From the NCBI GenBank assembly GCA_022009855.1, contig CP091727.1:124001-188000 (forward strand): a stretch of DNA of 64,000 bases. The letters are read 5' to 3'. The notes beneath the pieces are model-generated. The model was not told the DNA's origin and searched no databases. It was given only the letters and a program-made list of their open reading frames with translations. This document shows, piece by piece, positions 1 through 10,489 of the stretch (positions are counted from its first letter, which is position 1; the number at the start of each line of letters is the position of its first letter). The DNA is from Lentisphaeria bacterium. GTDB lineage: Bacteria > Verrucomicrobiota > Lentisphaeria > Victivallales > Victivallaceae. Position numbers and translations under genes: made by a program.

Positions 1-2548
1 TGGTCAATTCCAGCACATGTCGTCCCGGCGTCAGCGCAGGCAGTTCCAGCGCGCGAATCGCTTCATCGCACCAGTAGCCGCGATCGACCGCTTCAAACGG
101 GACGCCGTCCCAGGAGAATCGCCACTGTTCCGGACATTCGATCCCCAGACGCACCTGCCGGAATTCCCGACGGCAGTTTATGGTGTAACGCAGCCGGAGC
201 ATCGGCTGTTCCCCGCCCTGTTCCTGATCAGCCCACGGCTGCCGCGCCATGATGGAGCGCGGCGGCAAGCCGAGGCGTTTGCGCAATTCGGCATCGAGCA
301 GCAGCACATACGTTTTCGGCTGCCATTCCCCGTCTGGAAGCGCCCAGCAGGGGTGATCCAGAACCAGCAGATTTTCCTCCGAGAGCTCGTATCGGAATGG
401 TCCGCGCCGGGGATTCCCGGCAGCTCTCCGATCCGGCGCGGAGGCTCTGAAACAGCGGGAAGGGCCGCTTCGGGAACGGCGATGAATATGCGGCTCTGCA
501 GGCGATCGAAATCGCAGGAGAAACACGTCAGCCCTTTTTCACGGCGCGCTTTGACCGCAATGGAATTCCCACTTGCAACATCCAGTTCGTAAATCTGATA
601 ATCCGCGGGAATCCGCCACGAAATCTGTACATCGCTCAAAGTTGCGATCCGATCGCGAATCGCCGGAAAGGCGTGAATGTCCGGCTGCGGCGGGACCGAG
701 GTGTTACACAACCAAAGCACCTTTCTATCATCGCCTTCGCCCAGCCGATACAGCATCGTCTCCGCCTCGTTTCCGGTCGGCAGCGTACATGAAACGTCCC
801 GGAATTCCTCCAGATCGGCATAGTTCAGCGACCGAAAGTACCGGTAAACTTCCGCCGCTCTGGCCGGCAGACCGTCCACGAAATCCGGCACCGCGCCCTG
901 ATGAAAAACGACACCACCCTGCCGGACGAATTCCTCCAGCACCTGCAGCGTCGAGCGGCGGATTGTCCGGAGTTCCGGTATGACCACCGCCTGATATGCG
1001 GCTTTGCCGACATGAAGCACGCGCGGCTCGACCCGATACCAGCGCGCCAGCTGATCTTCGTCGCCGAAATCGAAATCCAAATGACGGCGCAGCAGTTCGT
1101 CGGTGATTCCCTGCGCCCGGTTCATCTCCGCATTTTTTTTCGCACCGGTATGAAGGAAAAAGCCGTTCCGGTTGATGGCCTGCTCTCTGCCGTAGGCCTC
1201 CAGCGGCCGCCCGAACCAGATGGACTCCTGCGGATGAATCACCAGAATGCGCCGAACTTCTCGGGTTGGTGCGAATGTCCGGTTGAGCAGGTCAATCCGG
1301 TCGTTCACAGCCCGATAGATCGAGTGCCAGGGGGAGTGCGGTGAAATGCTGGCAGGATAATCCCGTTTGCTCTCTCCTCCCATCTGGTAGAAGAAGTGAT
1401 GCGGCACCATCAGATTGATCCCCAGCACATTCAGGCAGTCGCTGATCGCAACGTGTCCCTCCAGCGGAAAATCCCAGCCGGTGCATCCGTAGAGTTCCGC
1501 TAGGCGCACCGGTTTGTCCTGCTGGCGCGCGACGGAAACACACTGTTTGGCGGCCAGATACAACTGCCAGTGCTCGGTCAGCACGTCGATGCCGGGAATT
1601 TCCATATATTCATAATGACGCATGGCGCTGCCGATGGCCTGTGTCTGGGAAAACAGATCATCCTCCCCCAGCACATGTCCGGTCGACGCAAGGTTGTGCG
1701 CGCGACAGTAGTCGCCGATCTGCCGGGAATAGGCATTGACGAACTCCCGGGTGATCAGGCGATAGAAATCCAACCGAATTTTGGACTCCGGTTTGCCGTT
1801 TTTTTCAAAGAAGAGTTCCGGCAGATGCTCCTCAAGGCGCACGTGGAAGGTTTCATAAAAGCGCTCCGGCAGGAGTTTCGACCATGGCAGCTTCCCGCAG
1901 AAGCCGTTATACGTCGGCTCGTCGGTGAAAATGCCCGGCACCAGCGCCCGTTCCTCTCCCAGCTCTTCCCAATATCGCGCATGAACCAATTGGAGGAATG
2001 CCTGAACCGCCGCCGGGTTGAAGGTGTCGATATAACTGCCGCCGTTCAACGACTCGGACACCGGAGCCGGCACTTCAAAAAAGCGACAGAAGCGTTCCTG
2101 ATCCGTCAGTTTCGCACCCGGCTCAACCCGTCGCCAGCCGACAACCGTTTCGCCCTCCAGCTGCAGGGCGAAGCAGGCGATGTCCGACTCCGGGACGCTT
2201 TTCTCCGGCGAACAGAATTCATAATCGATTCCGCATTGCGCGTATTCCGGATGCAGAGCCGTCAGTTTTCCACCCGCGTAGCCGGACGGCCAGCGATCCT
2301 CGTCGTACAGAAACGGACTCAGCTCCAGCCGCGCGGCCTCCCGCGATGCACTCTTTGACGCAGGCGAACCAGCGTTCGCCGAGGTATTCGGTTTTCAGCC
2401 CGAATCGGGAGTGCATGAAGAATCCGCCGAATCCCATCTCCTTCATCTGCCGGATCTGGAGCCGCAGCCGCTCCAACGTCAGTTCGCCGTTCCAGGCCCA
2501 GAAGGGCATCGGCCGCAGTGAATGCAGCGGAGGGTATTGATTTCTCAT
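1..2548 (-). CDS. GH106-like glycoside hydrolase, 3' end outside window
   Basis: Probable large glycosidase of the GH106/rhamnosidase-like TIM-barrel group. The N-terminus carries PFWAWNGELT followed by MGFGGFFMHSRFG, a pattern I know from these proteins; further on come FTDEPTYNGF and WQLYLAAKQCVSVARQ, and near the window edge a galactose-binding-like beta region begins. The chosen start at 2548 makes an ATGA overlap with the stop of the upstream FAD oxidoreductase; an ATG at 2563 is possible. Two shifts split the frame, near 2345 and near 410 (a GGGG run); joining them gives one continuous protein of more than 840 residues that is still open at base 1. Last visible gene of a four-gene minus-strand operon. 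No signal peptide is seen. Family placement is from motifs only. Confidence 0.65.
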
Positions 2549-3774
2549 CGTTCTTTCCGACATGGTTCCGTCAATCCCAGTTCTTCCAAATGCTGCGGAA
2601 TCCCCCGGCGCTTCAACTCGTCGCCCAATCGTTCGACGGACAATTCCCGGAGCGGGAAGCCGGTCGCGCAGCGCCAGCGCCGCCGCCATGCCGGCGGCCT
2701 GCCCGGTCACCGCCGCCGCGGGAATCACGCGCATCACCTCCCAGGCGTCGCCGACTGCTCCCATGCAGCGGCCGGCAAAAAGCAGGTTTCCCGGTCCTGA
2801 TGCCGAATACAGCGACCGGAACGGAACCTCCCAGACCGAGCCCGCTCGCCGCCAGTCGGCAACCAGCCCGACGGAATCCGGCACGTGCCGATTCGCCTGA
2901 CCGTCCCGCATGGTTTCCGCGGCTTGGATCGCGCAGATTTTGCGATACTGCGGCATGATCGGCAGCGCCACCGGGTACAGTGATTCCCGGGTTGCTTCCT
3001 CCTGCCGATAGCAGTGGCGATAGTAACCACGCAGATAACCGCGTGTCTTCTGCAAATACTCCGATACCTGTCTGCCGTCAATGCCGGTCTGCTTCTGCTC
3101 TGCGAGACGCTGTCGCGACCAGCCGGACTCCGCCAGCGCCGCGTCGCTGAATTTGCCGGTGGCAACTCCATTGCCGTATACCGCGCCGATGTTCATTTCG
3201 ATCTTCCCCCGGACGCATTCGAGCGCCCAGAGCGAGAAATAATTCTCGCCGGCCGTCACCGGCAGCCCCAGCCGGCGCCCGAGAACCGCACTGCCGCTGG
3301 CGTCGATGAAGTGCCGGGCCCGGGCGTGAAGCGACCGCTTTCGTTTTCGACGGCAACTCCCGTAAGGCGATTCCCGGCAGTTTTCGCCGCGCAGACCAGC
3401 GTGTCCAGATAGACCGTCACTCCCGCTTCCTCCAGCAGCTCATCCAGCGCCAACACCAGCGAGGCCGGAGAAAAAACGCTGATGAAACGTTTGCGTTCGG
3501 CGGCATCGCGTTCAACGCGCCAGCGCGGAGGAATTTCACCGGGGCCGTATTTCAGACTCCGGCGCAACATCTCTTCGGCAAGGCCGAAACTGACCTGATG
3601 TCCGTTGCCGTCGCAGAGCGGCAGGAAAACGTTGATGAGACCGCCTGTCGCCAACCCGCCAACCAATGCTGTCTTTTCAATGAGAACGGTTTTCATCCCC
3701 ATCCGGGCGGACTGGACTGCCGCGGCAACACCGGCAATTCCGCCGCCGACGATGACAATGTCAAACACTCTCAT
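2545..3774 (-). CDS. FAD-dependent oxidoreductase (FAD_oxidored family)
   Basis: Flavoprotein with a dinucleotide-binding start, VIVGGGIAGVAAAVQSARMG (Rossmann GxGxxG at residues 7-15), then GGLATGGLIN, and a C-terminal FAD contact region GNLLFAGRCMGAVGDAWEVMRV. About 410 residues once joined. Shifts lie near 3320 (a CCCGGGCCCGG stretch) and near 2645 (CCC); the second restores the ending ELGLTEPCRKER, whose TGA overlaps the ATG of the next gene. Starts 7 bases after the stop of the clan-A hydrolase, so it is co-transcribed with it. The substrate is unknown; such flavoproteins sit in glycosidase operons in this phylum, so oxidation of a released sugar or a glycan end is possible but is inference. 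Confidence 0.8.
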
Positions 3775-3781
3775 CGTGAAA

Positions 3782-5657
3782 TCACTTATCCGTTCTGAAA
3801 ATCTCTAGTTTTTCCGGCCCTGCAATGAAAAGGGGAGCGTCCGAAATTGTAATATCCGGAGAAGCAATGGAACTCTCTTTCCCGAGATAATTGACGACCT
3901 TTGTTACCTTTCCCTTGAATTGCAATTTTGCCGGAATGGCGGAACGCTGATAAGTCCACACGGCATGGACAGGAAGCTTGTCCGGCGTCATCCACGAGGC
4001 AATATAAATTCTGCCGGCTTGTCTCAAGCGGACTTTTGAAGAACCGTCCGGGCACATTTCGATCAGGGTTTTATAGGCATAATAGGCCGGTTTCGGTTCC
4101 AGGTTACGCCGGACTATGCCAAAATGCTGTTCTCTGTGGGATGATTCTTCCTTGCAGGGGAGCTTGAAAACAAAATATTTATTTACTCCATATCCTTTCA
4201 GAATCAGCCCGTTGCGAATCAGAAGCTTTGCCTGCATATCTTCGGAACAGTTTTCTTTCACATTCAACTCCCGTACGGTACACAGAATTACATTGCCCTT
4301 GAAATCTCCACCAAGTTTATATACGCCGGCACAAGGGAAATAACGGTCTTTTTTCGACTCCGAACGCCAGTGGAATCAGCCGATCATCTTTGGTGAGATT
4401 GCGGCCGGAAATTCCGCGTGCAATGCCGGAAATCGTATAAGATTCCCCACGGTCCGCCAGAAATACGGAAGAATAGCGTCGCGGCATATCCTTGTCGGTC
4501 CACCAAGCTGACCAGCCGATGCGGAGCTGTTTCAAATACTTGTCATTCACCTGTACACTGCGGAATGAATCACCGTCCGGAACAAGATCAAAATAAAACG
4601 GCAAGCCCCCGCACAACAGAATCGTACCGCCTTTTTTGACGTAGCTTTGAACCTTATTGATCTGTGACCCGGGAAAGCTTTCGACGGCGGAGAACATCAC
4701 AAAAGGGTTCTTAACAGGGTCCAGCCGATTCAAATCCGCAAGTGCGATAGTGCGAATTGATTTGAATCTTTTCTGTAGCAACAGCATTTCGTCATCGGAA
4801 TAATAGCAATAGTCGTCATCAGCAATGACAACCAATTCATTTTCTTCCGGAACAATTCCGCAAAGTTCGATTCCCCGCTCAACGATCCGGTCAAAAGCAG
4901 TCACCTGATTGCTGCCGGTGGCGTTTCCCATTTCCGTGACCCAGAGATCACGTTTGTCGACACCGTATTTTTTCCTGTAGCTTATGTAACCCGGCAAAGC
5001 GTGAGGGCAGATTGAGTTCCGGCACTTCTGTCCAACTGTAAGGATGAATATTCATCACGTCATAATTTTCTGCTGCACCATTTTTGAAACTCGTTTCAAG
5101 AAATTTCAGGGGAATACCCGCCATTCCTGAATAGACGATCACTGCCGACGGATCAATCTCCCTGATAAGGCGGCTGGTTCGGGCAAGTAAATCGGCGTAT
5201 TTCGCTCCGTTTGGCTTATCTCCCCAAAACGACGGGTGATTGGCTTCATTCATTACCTCCCAATAACGGATGCGTCCTTTGTAACGCTCTACACAAGCAC
5301 GAACATAGGTGAGAAATTCATCCATGTGTTTATACGGTGCGGAAATTCGACGCTTGTCGAATGAACCGCACAGAATCGGCAGGACTTCCACACCTCTTTG
5401 CTGTGCCGCTTCAACCAGTTCATCGTAACGTTCAAAGTGGAATTCCCCCGACGCGGTTCGATCATTGCCCAGTCAAAATCAAAACGTACAAAGCCAATGC
5501 CGAGTTCTTTTATGATATCGAGTTCCTGCCGATACACCGGATATTCCCAACGCTGAAGATGTGCACAAATTCCGTAATCTCCATCAGGAGTGGTATCTGC
5601 TTCTGCCGGGGAAAACCAAGACAAAACAAGTATGCACAGAATAAAAAGGCGTTTCAT
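3782..5657 (-). CDS. Secreted clan GH-A glycoside hydrolase (GH39/GH5-like)
   Basis: Exported glycosidase. Residues 1-21 form a signal peptide (MKRLFILCILVLSWFSPAEA). The likely acid/base glutamate is in WEVMNEANHPSFWG near residue 139 and the likely nucleophile in WVTEMG near residue 242, the usual order for a clan GH-A barrel. A C-terminal beta region follows. ATG at 5657 is chosen because GAAAGGAAA lies just upstream. Three shifts, near 5448 (G5), 4970 (A6) and 4350 (A6), split the frame; removing or adding one base in each run restores about 625 residues. Sits directly after a pseudopilin gene and before the FAD oxidoreductase. The exact family and substrate cannot be read from sequence alone. 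Confidence 0.75.
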
Positions 5658-5671
5658 TATGCGATTTCCTT

Positions 5672-6445
5672 TCAATAAAGAGTACTCAATACTATTTTCT
5701 GGCCAGATGAAGTAAAGTATTGTCTGACACCGTTTGAAGTTTGCCGTGCTTCTCCCACCGACATGCTCTGGCTGTGGCCATCAAAGAAACCAATATTAGC
5801 CTGATCGTTGTGACGAAAATGAATTGATGGCTGTGCAATGGTGGTAGTTGGAGCAATATACGAACCGCCCCCCTCCCATTTCGGCAGAGGAAGGCCAGCC
5901 GGGATAATAAGAATCCGCAAATGCATAAGTCCTGGAAGGAGTTCTCGCCCGATTCACGGCAAAGACAGCAAATTGTGAAATTGTATAATTGGCATTGTCC
6001 GTAACCCAAATCATGCCGACGCGATTTAGATCGGAATCGGTGAATGCTTCTCTCGGCATCCACATCCCGTAGGTCCCCCCCTCCATTCAAGATCTAAGGC
6101 GTCGCTGCGCCTCGCATCATAATCTTTCGGGCATCTTGTTTTTGGACATACCATACTAGCCCATGGCAGATAGACAGTGGTCTGCCATGGAACTTCACCG
6201 GCCAGAACCACGTTGAAACGTCGGTTTCTCATCATCATAACCCAATAGTCATTGAAATCGTTGGCATAAGACGCCTGAGCCGCCGTAAATTGCTTCTGAT
6301 TATTAAGACAAGTGATTTGATGAGCTTTGTCCCGCGCCTTATTCAAGGCCGGCAGGAGCATCGCCGCAAGAATTGCGATTATCGCAATCGTAATAAGGAG
6401 TTCGATAAGGGTGAACTTTTTTGCTTTGTTCGCCTGGGTCATCAT
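5672..6445 (-). CDS. Type II secretion-like pseudopilin with H-x9-DG motif
   Basis: Prepilin-type protein: short basic leader, then FTLIELLITIAIIAILAAML (leader peptidase site before F, Glu at +5, one membrane helix), and LLPALNKARDKA. The C-terminus has HNDQANIGFFDG, the H-x9-DG element typical of the very large pseudopilin families of Lentisphaerota and Planctomycetota. Shifts at about 6080 (C7) and 5870 (C6) split it; joined length is about 257 residues. An AGGAG lies upstream of the ATG at 6445, with a further in-frame ATG at 6442. First gene of the operon with the clan-A hydrolase, FAD oxidoreductase and GH106-like gene, so it probably serves that glycan system. Confidence 0.85.
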
Positions 6446-6505
6446 TCATGACTCCTTCTGGTTGTTTGCCATGATAAAATCCAACGTTCAACCTCGTTAC
6501 AGTTA

Positions 6506-6534
6506 TTTATACCATAAAATTTTCTAAAAAACAA
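6506..6534 (-). promoter_or_regulatory. Sigma70-like promoter for the pseudopilin/glycosidase operon
   Basis: On the minus strand TTGTTT (6534-6529) and TATAAA (6511-6506) are separated by exactly 17 bases, about 55 bases upstream of the pseudopilin ATG at 6445. Position and spacing fit a housekeeping promoter. Seen in sequence; activity is inferred. Confidence 0.5.
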
Positions 6535-6595
6535 GACGAAATCCCCCGTCCATCCAAAAACTTCTTTTGTTCAATGGAATTTCAATGATTTCGTC
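6526..6595 (-). terminator. Probable terminator after the dehydrogenase operon
   Basis: GACGAAATC (6535-6543) and GATTTCGTC (6587-6595) are perfect inverted repeats. On the minus strand the stem is followed by TTGTTTTTT. It lies just after the stop of the Gfo/Idh/MocA gene at 6599. The loop is long (about 43 bases), which lowers confidence. The T-run overlaps the -35 of the next operon. Confidence 0.45.
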
Positions 6596-6598
6596 TTT

Positions 6599-7685
6599 TC
6601 AGAACTTTACGGTTCGCTTTTCTTCGAGTGCCTTGCAGCCGCCTTCCATCAGGCGGGTCAGACGACAACCGCAGTCGATATCGAACGGATTCTCTTTGCC
6701 GTACAGAATCTCGTCGATCCAGAGTTCAATCGGCTCTCTGGTCTGCGGCAGCTCCGCCACCGGAACCTTGACGATCGCTCGAGCGCCGAACAGCGAGTTG
6801 ACCGAGGCATTGCTGACCGTACCGCCGACAATTTCCTCTTTCAGGTTGACGCCCGGCAGAAGAGCACGGAGTTTTTCCAGATTTTCCGCCTCCAGCTGGA
6901 TTTCCGATTCCGGAGCGTCGATGCGGCAGAGGTAAGAGCCCTTCCGGCCGTAAATCTCAAACATGTACGGCGAATAAAAGGTCGAGCAGGTCGACTCTGC
7001 AATTCCGAGCGTTCCATTTTTTGAATCTCACTGCCGCACAAACATTGTCCTCGATGTCACGCCCGTAATAGTTGATTGCATTTACGGAGATATCAAGCGG
7101 TTCGCCAAGCATCCAGTCCATCAGGTACATCTGGTGACATCCCAAGTCGATCCACGCACCGCCGCCGGAAACCGCCTTGTCAAACCAATCAGGCGGCAGA
7201 TCATTCATCTTCGAGGCATCAACTCCGTTGCGGATGCGCACCATATTCACATCGCCAAGCAACCCGGCCTCCATCAGTTTCTTCCCGAGGACAAACGCGG
7301 GCGTCGTGGCACGAATATAGGCGATTCCGAATTTGACTCCGTTCTTTTTGACGACATTGCGCACCCCGGTCGCTTCAGCAGAAGTAATCGTGAAGGTTTT
7401 TTCGGTAAAGATATGCTTTCCCGCCTCCGCCGCCTTCTTCATCAATTCCGCATGACGACAGGTTTCCGCGACAATGCAGACAGCATCTACATCGGGGCGT
7501 TTCAGCAATTCATCGTAGTCGGCAACGAACGGAGCACCGAGCTTCCGGGCCCATTCATTTCCACGATCAGGCAAAGAATCCCAGATACAGGTCAGCGCAG
7601 TGTCTTCGCGTTTCTGAAGGATGGGGTAATAACGCGGAACATGCGGATGCCAGCAGCCGACGAGCGCAACATTGAGTTTTTTCAT
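6599..7685 (-). CDS. Gfo/Idh/MocA family dehydrogenase
   Basis: NAD(P)-dependent sugar-type oxidoreductase. The N-terminal Rossmann strand is KLNVALVGCWHPHV, the family EKP-like element is present as IFTEKTFT (Thr instead of Pro), and GGGAWIDLGCHQMYLMDWMLG is the usual GGG-D-x3-H segment with the catalytic-type histidine. A shift near 7015 (TTTTTT) separates the last 122 residues (MFEIYGRKGSYLCR...); joined length is about 361. Starts 12 bases after the stop of a second family member, so it is the last gene of the glycyl radical enzyme operon. The substrate is unknown: a sugar, sugar acid or cyclitol is likely from the family. Its GCWHPH start differs from the more common GxGxxG. Confidence 0.85.
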
Positions 7686-7697
7686 TTTGTTTTCTCC

Positions 7698-8770
7698 TTA
7701 AAATATAATTTCCCGATTTTCTCTGGCGGAAAGTGCAATCGCGTCAAGCATCCGCTGAATATAGAGTCCGATTTCGCCCGGCAACATCAGTTCGGAACCG
7801 GTCAGACAGGCGGTAATCCAGTTGTCGAGCTTCCGGCGGAACATGTCGGGGCGTCCGAGCGGCGGCATGTAAGCGGGAGTGATGTTCATCATTGCGCCGA
7901 ATCTGTCGGCATACAGCTCCGGTTCCTTACCGTTGCGCCACCATGCCCCGCCTTTGGCTCCGCTAAGCTTGAAATCATAGACGCAGTCCTCCCGGAGATG
8001 GCTGACATATGACGTTTCCACTTGAACAACAAGTTTATTTTTAAATGTGATCTGGGCGACGGCCAAATCCTCGACGTCGTAATCACGGTTGTTCCAGTTC
8101 GGTGCGGCACAGAAGACATTGCAGGGATTTTTCCCTCTCCGTAAAAGTACGATGCCGAAAGACGTGCCGGCTCCGGACGACCGCAGACATGCGTAATGAC
8201 GTCGAGCAGATGGACCAGGATGTCGAGGACGGGGCCGCCACCGAGTTCACGACTGTAGTAAGTTCCCCAGTTCGGAGTACCGCGACGGCGAAGCAACGCA
8301 CCGTGAACAAAGCGCAGGTCGCCGAAGAATCCCGCATTTCGTGCGTTCACCAGAACTTCGGTCGACGGACAGTATTCCTGTTGGAAGCCGACCGCAAGCT
8401 TCACGTTTTTCGCCTTTGCCGCCGCAATCATCTTTTCGCATTCAGCGACATTCATGCCGAGTGGTTTTTCACAGTACACATGGCAACCGGCGGCGATCGC
8501 ATCCAGCGTCGCGGGCAGATGCTCATAATTCGGCAGACAGAGATCCACGGCATCCGGACGCACCTTGGCGAGCATGGTTTTCCAGTCCGCAAACAGTGCA
8601 GTTTCCGGCAAGCCCCACCTGTCGTGCATCTCTTTCAGACACTCGCTCTTCCGGTCGACTGCGGCAACGATTTCCACCTTGTCCTTCAGTTCCGCATAAC
8701 CTTGCATGTGTTCCACATGGATCATTCCGCAGCCGATTACGGCCACCCGCAGCTTCTTGTGTTCAAGCAT
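7698..8770 (-). CDS. Gfo/Idh/MocA family dehydrogenase
   Basis: Second oxidoreductase of the family: RVAVIGCGMIHVEHMQGYAE at the N-terminus, YCEKPLGMNVAECE with the EKP lysine, and GGGPVLDILVHLLDVITHVCG carrying the His segment. A shift near 8130 (T5 next to C3) separates the C-terminal part; joined length is about 357 residues. Its ATG (8770) overlaps by eight bases the original stop codon (8765-8763) of the glycyl radical enzyme, which shows the two were translationally coupled before an IS came between them. After the insertion it must rely on read-through from the IS or on another promoter. Confidence 0.88.
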
Positions 8771-8832
8771 AATGCTCTTCCTCTATGATTCGTTTGACGA
8801 CGAAATCCCGGAATTCGGGAGAAAGCATGATA
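8763..8832 (-). pseudogene. Detached 3' end of the glycyl radical enzyme gene
   Basis: Read on the minus strand this stretch gives IMLSPEFRDFVVKRIIEEEHYA then TGA. It continues exactly the protein that stops at the other side of the IS (…SYFIMLSP). Removing 8833-10474 and one 15-base copy restores an open frame. It therefore encodes the last residues of the enzyme, now cut off from the rest. Confidence 0.9.
8818..8832. repeat. 15-bp target duplication, left copy
   Basis: GGAGAAAGCATGATA, identical to 10475-10489. The two copies exactly flank the IS and belong to the interrupted gene, so they are the duplicated target. Confidence 0.9.
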
Positions 8833-10474
8833 TGACTCGTGCGAAATAAGAGAAAAACGTTGACTCGGCGACGAGCCGGAACCTGATTTGCGGCGGAAAC
8901 GCTGAGAAAATTTTGTTTGGCGGTAAAAACGGCCCGAAAGGCCGGATTTGGTACTGAAAACTTGAAAATTTAGGCGTAAGCCATCCTGCATTGGCAACAA
9001 TGCGTGTTGTTTGACAAATTTACTTTTTATGACAGGCGAAGCTAAGCGGCGTCGGCAAAAGTTTTGTAGCAACGGATTTTATCCGGTTGCTCCAGAACCA
9101 ACGCGGCGGCCACGGCGGTTAAGCTCAGAGTCAAGTGCGCGATGGTCATCTGGTTGCGGATGGCGCGGTATTTGTACTGCGACATTTCCTCGACTTCGCG
9201 AGGCCCGAGGCGGGAGAAATAACGTTCCGCTTCAGTCCGGCATTTATAGGTGTCCTTAAAGCGTTTCGACTCTCTGGGCACCTGGCTGCGATGATCATCG
9301 GTAATGTCGATATAGGCGGTACAGCCGTAACATTTGCCGGTACAGAAATGGTCATGGTCGATTGGGCATTGCGGCGGTAAAGCGGCCTTTTCCCGTTTGG
9401 TCCCGGCGACAATCGGACAACGAAATTTCTTGCGGGTTCGGGCTCCATCCGGGCTGATGCCGTAAAATTTCATTTCCAGACCGGCCTGACACAGCGGCAG
9501 TCCGTGCGGCCCCACGGTTTTGTCCGGCTGCTGATTGCGGCGGTTCAACGGAATGAACGGTTCGGCTTTAAGTTTTTCGACAATGAAGTTATAAAGTTCG
9601 CGGTCATCGTATCCGGCATCGCCGAGAAAGATGCGCCCTTTTTTCTGACCGTAGATTCGCACGAACTTTTTCAGTAGCGCCTTGGCTACTTTGCCGTCGG
9701 TGCGGTTGTTCGGCAGGGTAACTTCGATAAGAGGAATACCCTCACCGCTGAGCAGGACGTGGGTACGGTAGCCCCAGAACCAGGTAAAGGTTTTCTTCTT
9801 ATCGCCGCTCGGTTGTTTGATGTAGGAATAATAACTGAGCGTTGCCATGGGATTGCGCTTGATCTTGGTGGCTTTGTCGAGCTTACGGTTGGGATTCTTG
9901 GGATTGTTGTGCTTGGTGTTGGCCTTGATCGGTTTAGAATCGGCCATAATGACCTCCAGCGTGGCGATGCCTTTTTCAACCAGCAGTTTGCCGGAAGTAT
10001 GAAAAAAAGTTTCGATTTCGGAGTTATTCGTATCGGTCAGGAAGCGCGAAAAACGGGACGCATCGGGAATCCGGCCTGGGTTGAAACCGCACATTTCGGC
10101 AAGGATCGGACGGCTTTCCAGATCCCGGACCAGGTCGGAAATGCATTTGATGTGAGCCGATTGTTTGTAGATCAGCGCCTTGAAATAGGCGGAACGCCGA
10201 TAGCCACGGCGGCCGAGTTCGGGAAAATCCGGCTGGTCGTAGATCAGATCGAAAGCGCGGAAAAGTGCATCGTATTTTTTCAGGAATGGGCACGAATCGA
10301 TTAGGCCGTAGTAGTCATAAAACAGTGAATTTTGCATCATATTTTTCCTCTTTTTGAGTGGTTAATTGTTGTCCCGCAAGATATTACAATATATCACCAA
10401 GAGGAGGAATTTTCAAGGGCAAACGACTCAAAAGTCGTTAATTATAAAGCGTTTAACGCATTACGCAGAACACA
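8833..10474 (-). mobile_element. IS1182-like insertion sequence, complete
   Basis: A 1642-bp element with one intact transposase gene, bounded by 15-bp direct repeats. The ends are weakly inverted: TGACTCGTGCGAAATAAG at the left and TGTGTTCTGCGTAATGCG at the right read inward, 11 of 18 matching (TG..T..TGCG.AAT..G). A long and variable target duplication fits what is reported for the IS1182 family. The non-coding part left of the transposase (8833-9041) and the 130 bases right of it show no other gene. Insertion split the glycyl radical enzyme gene near its 3' end. Confidence 0.85.
9042..10340 (-). CDS. DDE transposase of the IS1182-like element
   Basis: Intact 432-residue transposase. The N-terminal part (residues 1-110, DSCPFLKKYDALFRAFDLIY then SRFSRFLTDT) resembles the DUF772 type DNA-binding region; the DDE core has Asp in MADSKPI, Asp in IFLGDAGYDDREL and Glu in RTEAERYFSRLG. 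A Cys-rich insert (CPIDHDHFCTGKCYGCTAY) lies before the last catalytic residue. The whole frame is open, unlike many neighbours, so the copy is probably recent and may be active. The start at 10340 is one of two adjacent ATGs. Confidence 0.9.
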   Translation of the reverse strand: MMQNSLFYDYYGLIDSCPFLKKYDALFRAFDLIYDQPDFPELGRRGYRRSAYFKALIYKQSAHIKCISDLVRDLESRPILAEMCGFNPGRIPDASRFSRFLTDTNNSEIETFFHTSGKLLVEKGIATLEVIMADSKPIKANTKHNNPKNPNRKLDKATKIKRNPMATLSYYSYIKQPSGDKKKTFTWFWGYRTHVLLSGEGIPLIEVTLPNNRTDGKVAKALLKKFVRIYGQKKGRIFLGDAGYDDRELYNFIVEKLKAEPFIPLNRRNQQPDKTVGPHGLPLCQAGLEMKFYGISPDGARTRKKFRCPIVAGTKREKAALPPQCPIDHDHFCTGKCYGCTAYIDITDDHRSQVPRESKRFKDTYKCRTEAERYFSRLGPREVEEMSQYKYRAIRNQMTIAHLTLSLTAVAAALVLEQPDKIRCYKTFADAA

Positions 10475-10489
10475 GGAGAAAGCATGATA
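10475..10489. repeat. 15-bp target duplication, right copy
   Basis: GGAGAAAGCATGATA, same as 8818-8832. It forms codons of the glycyl radical enzyme (…YFIMLSP) at the insertion point. Confidence 0.9.
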
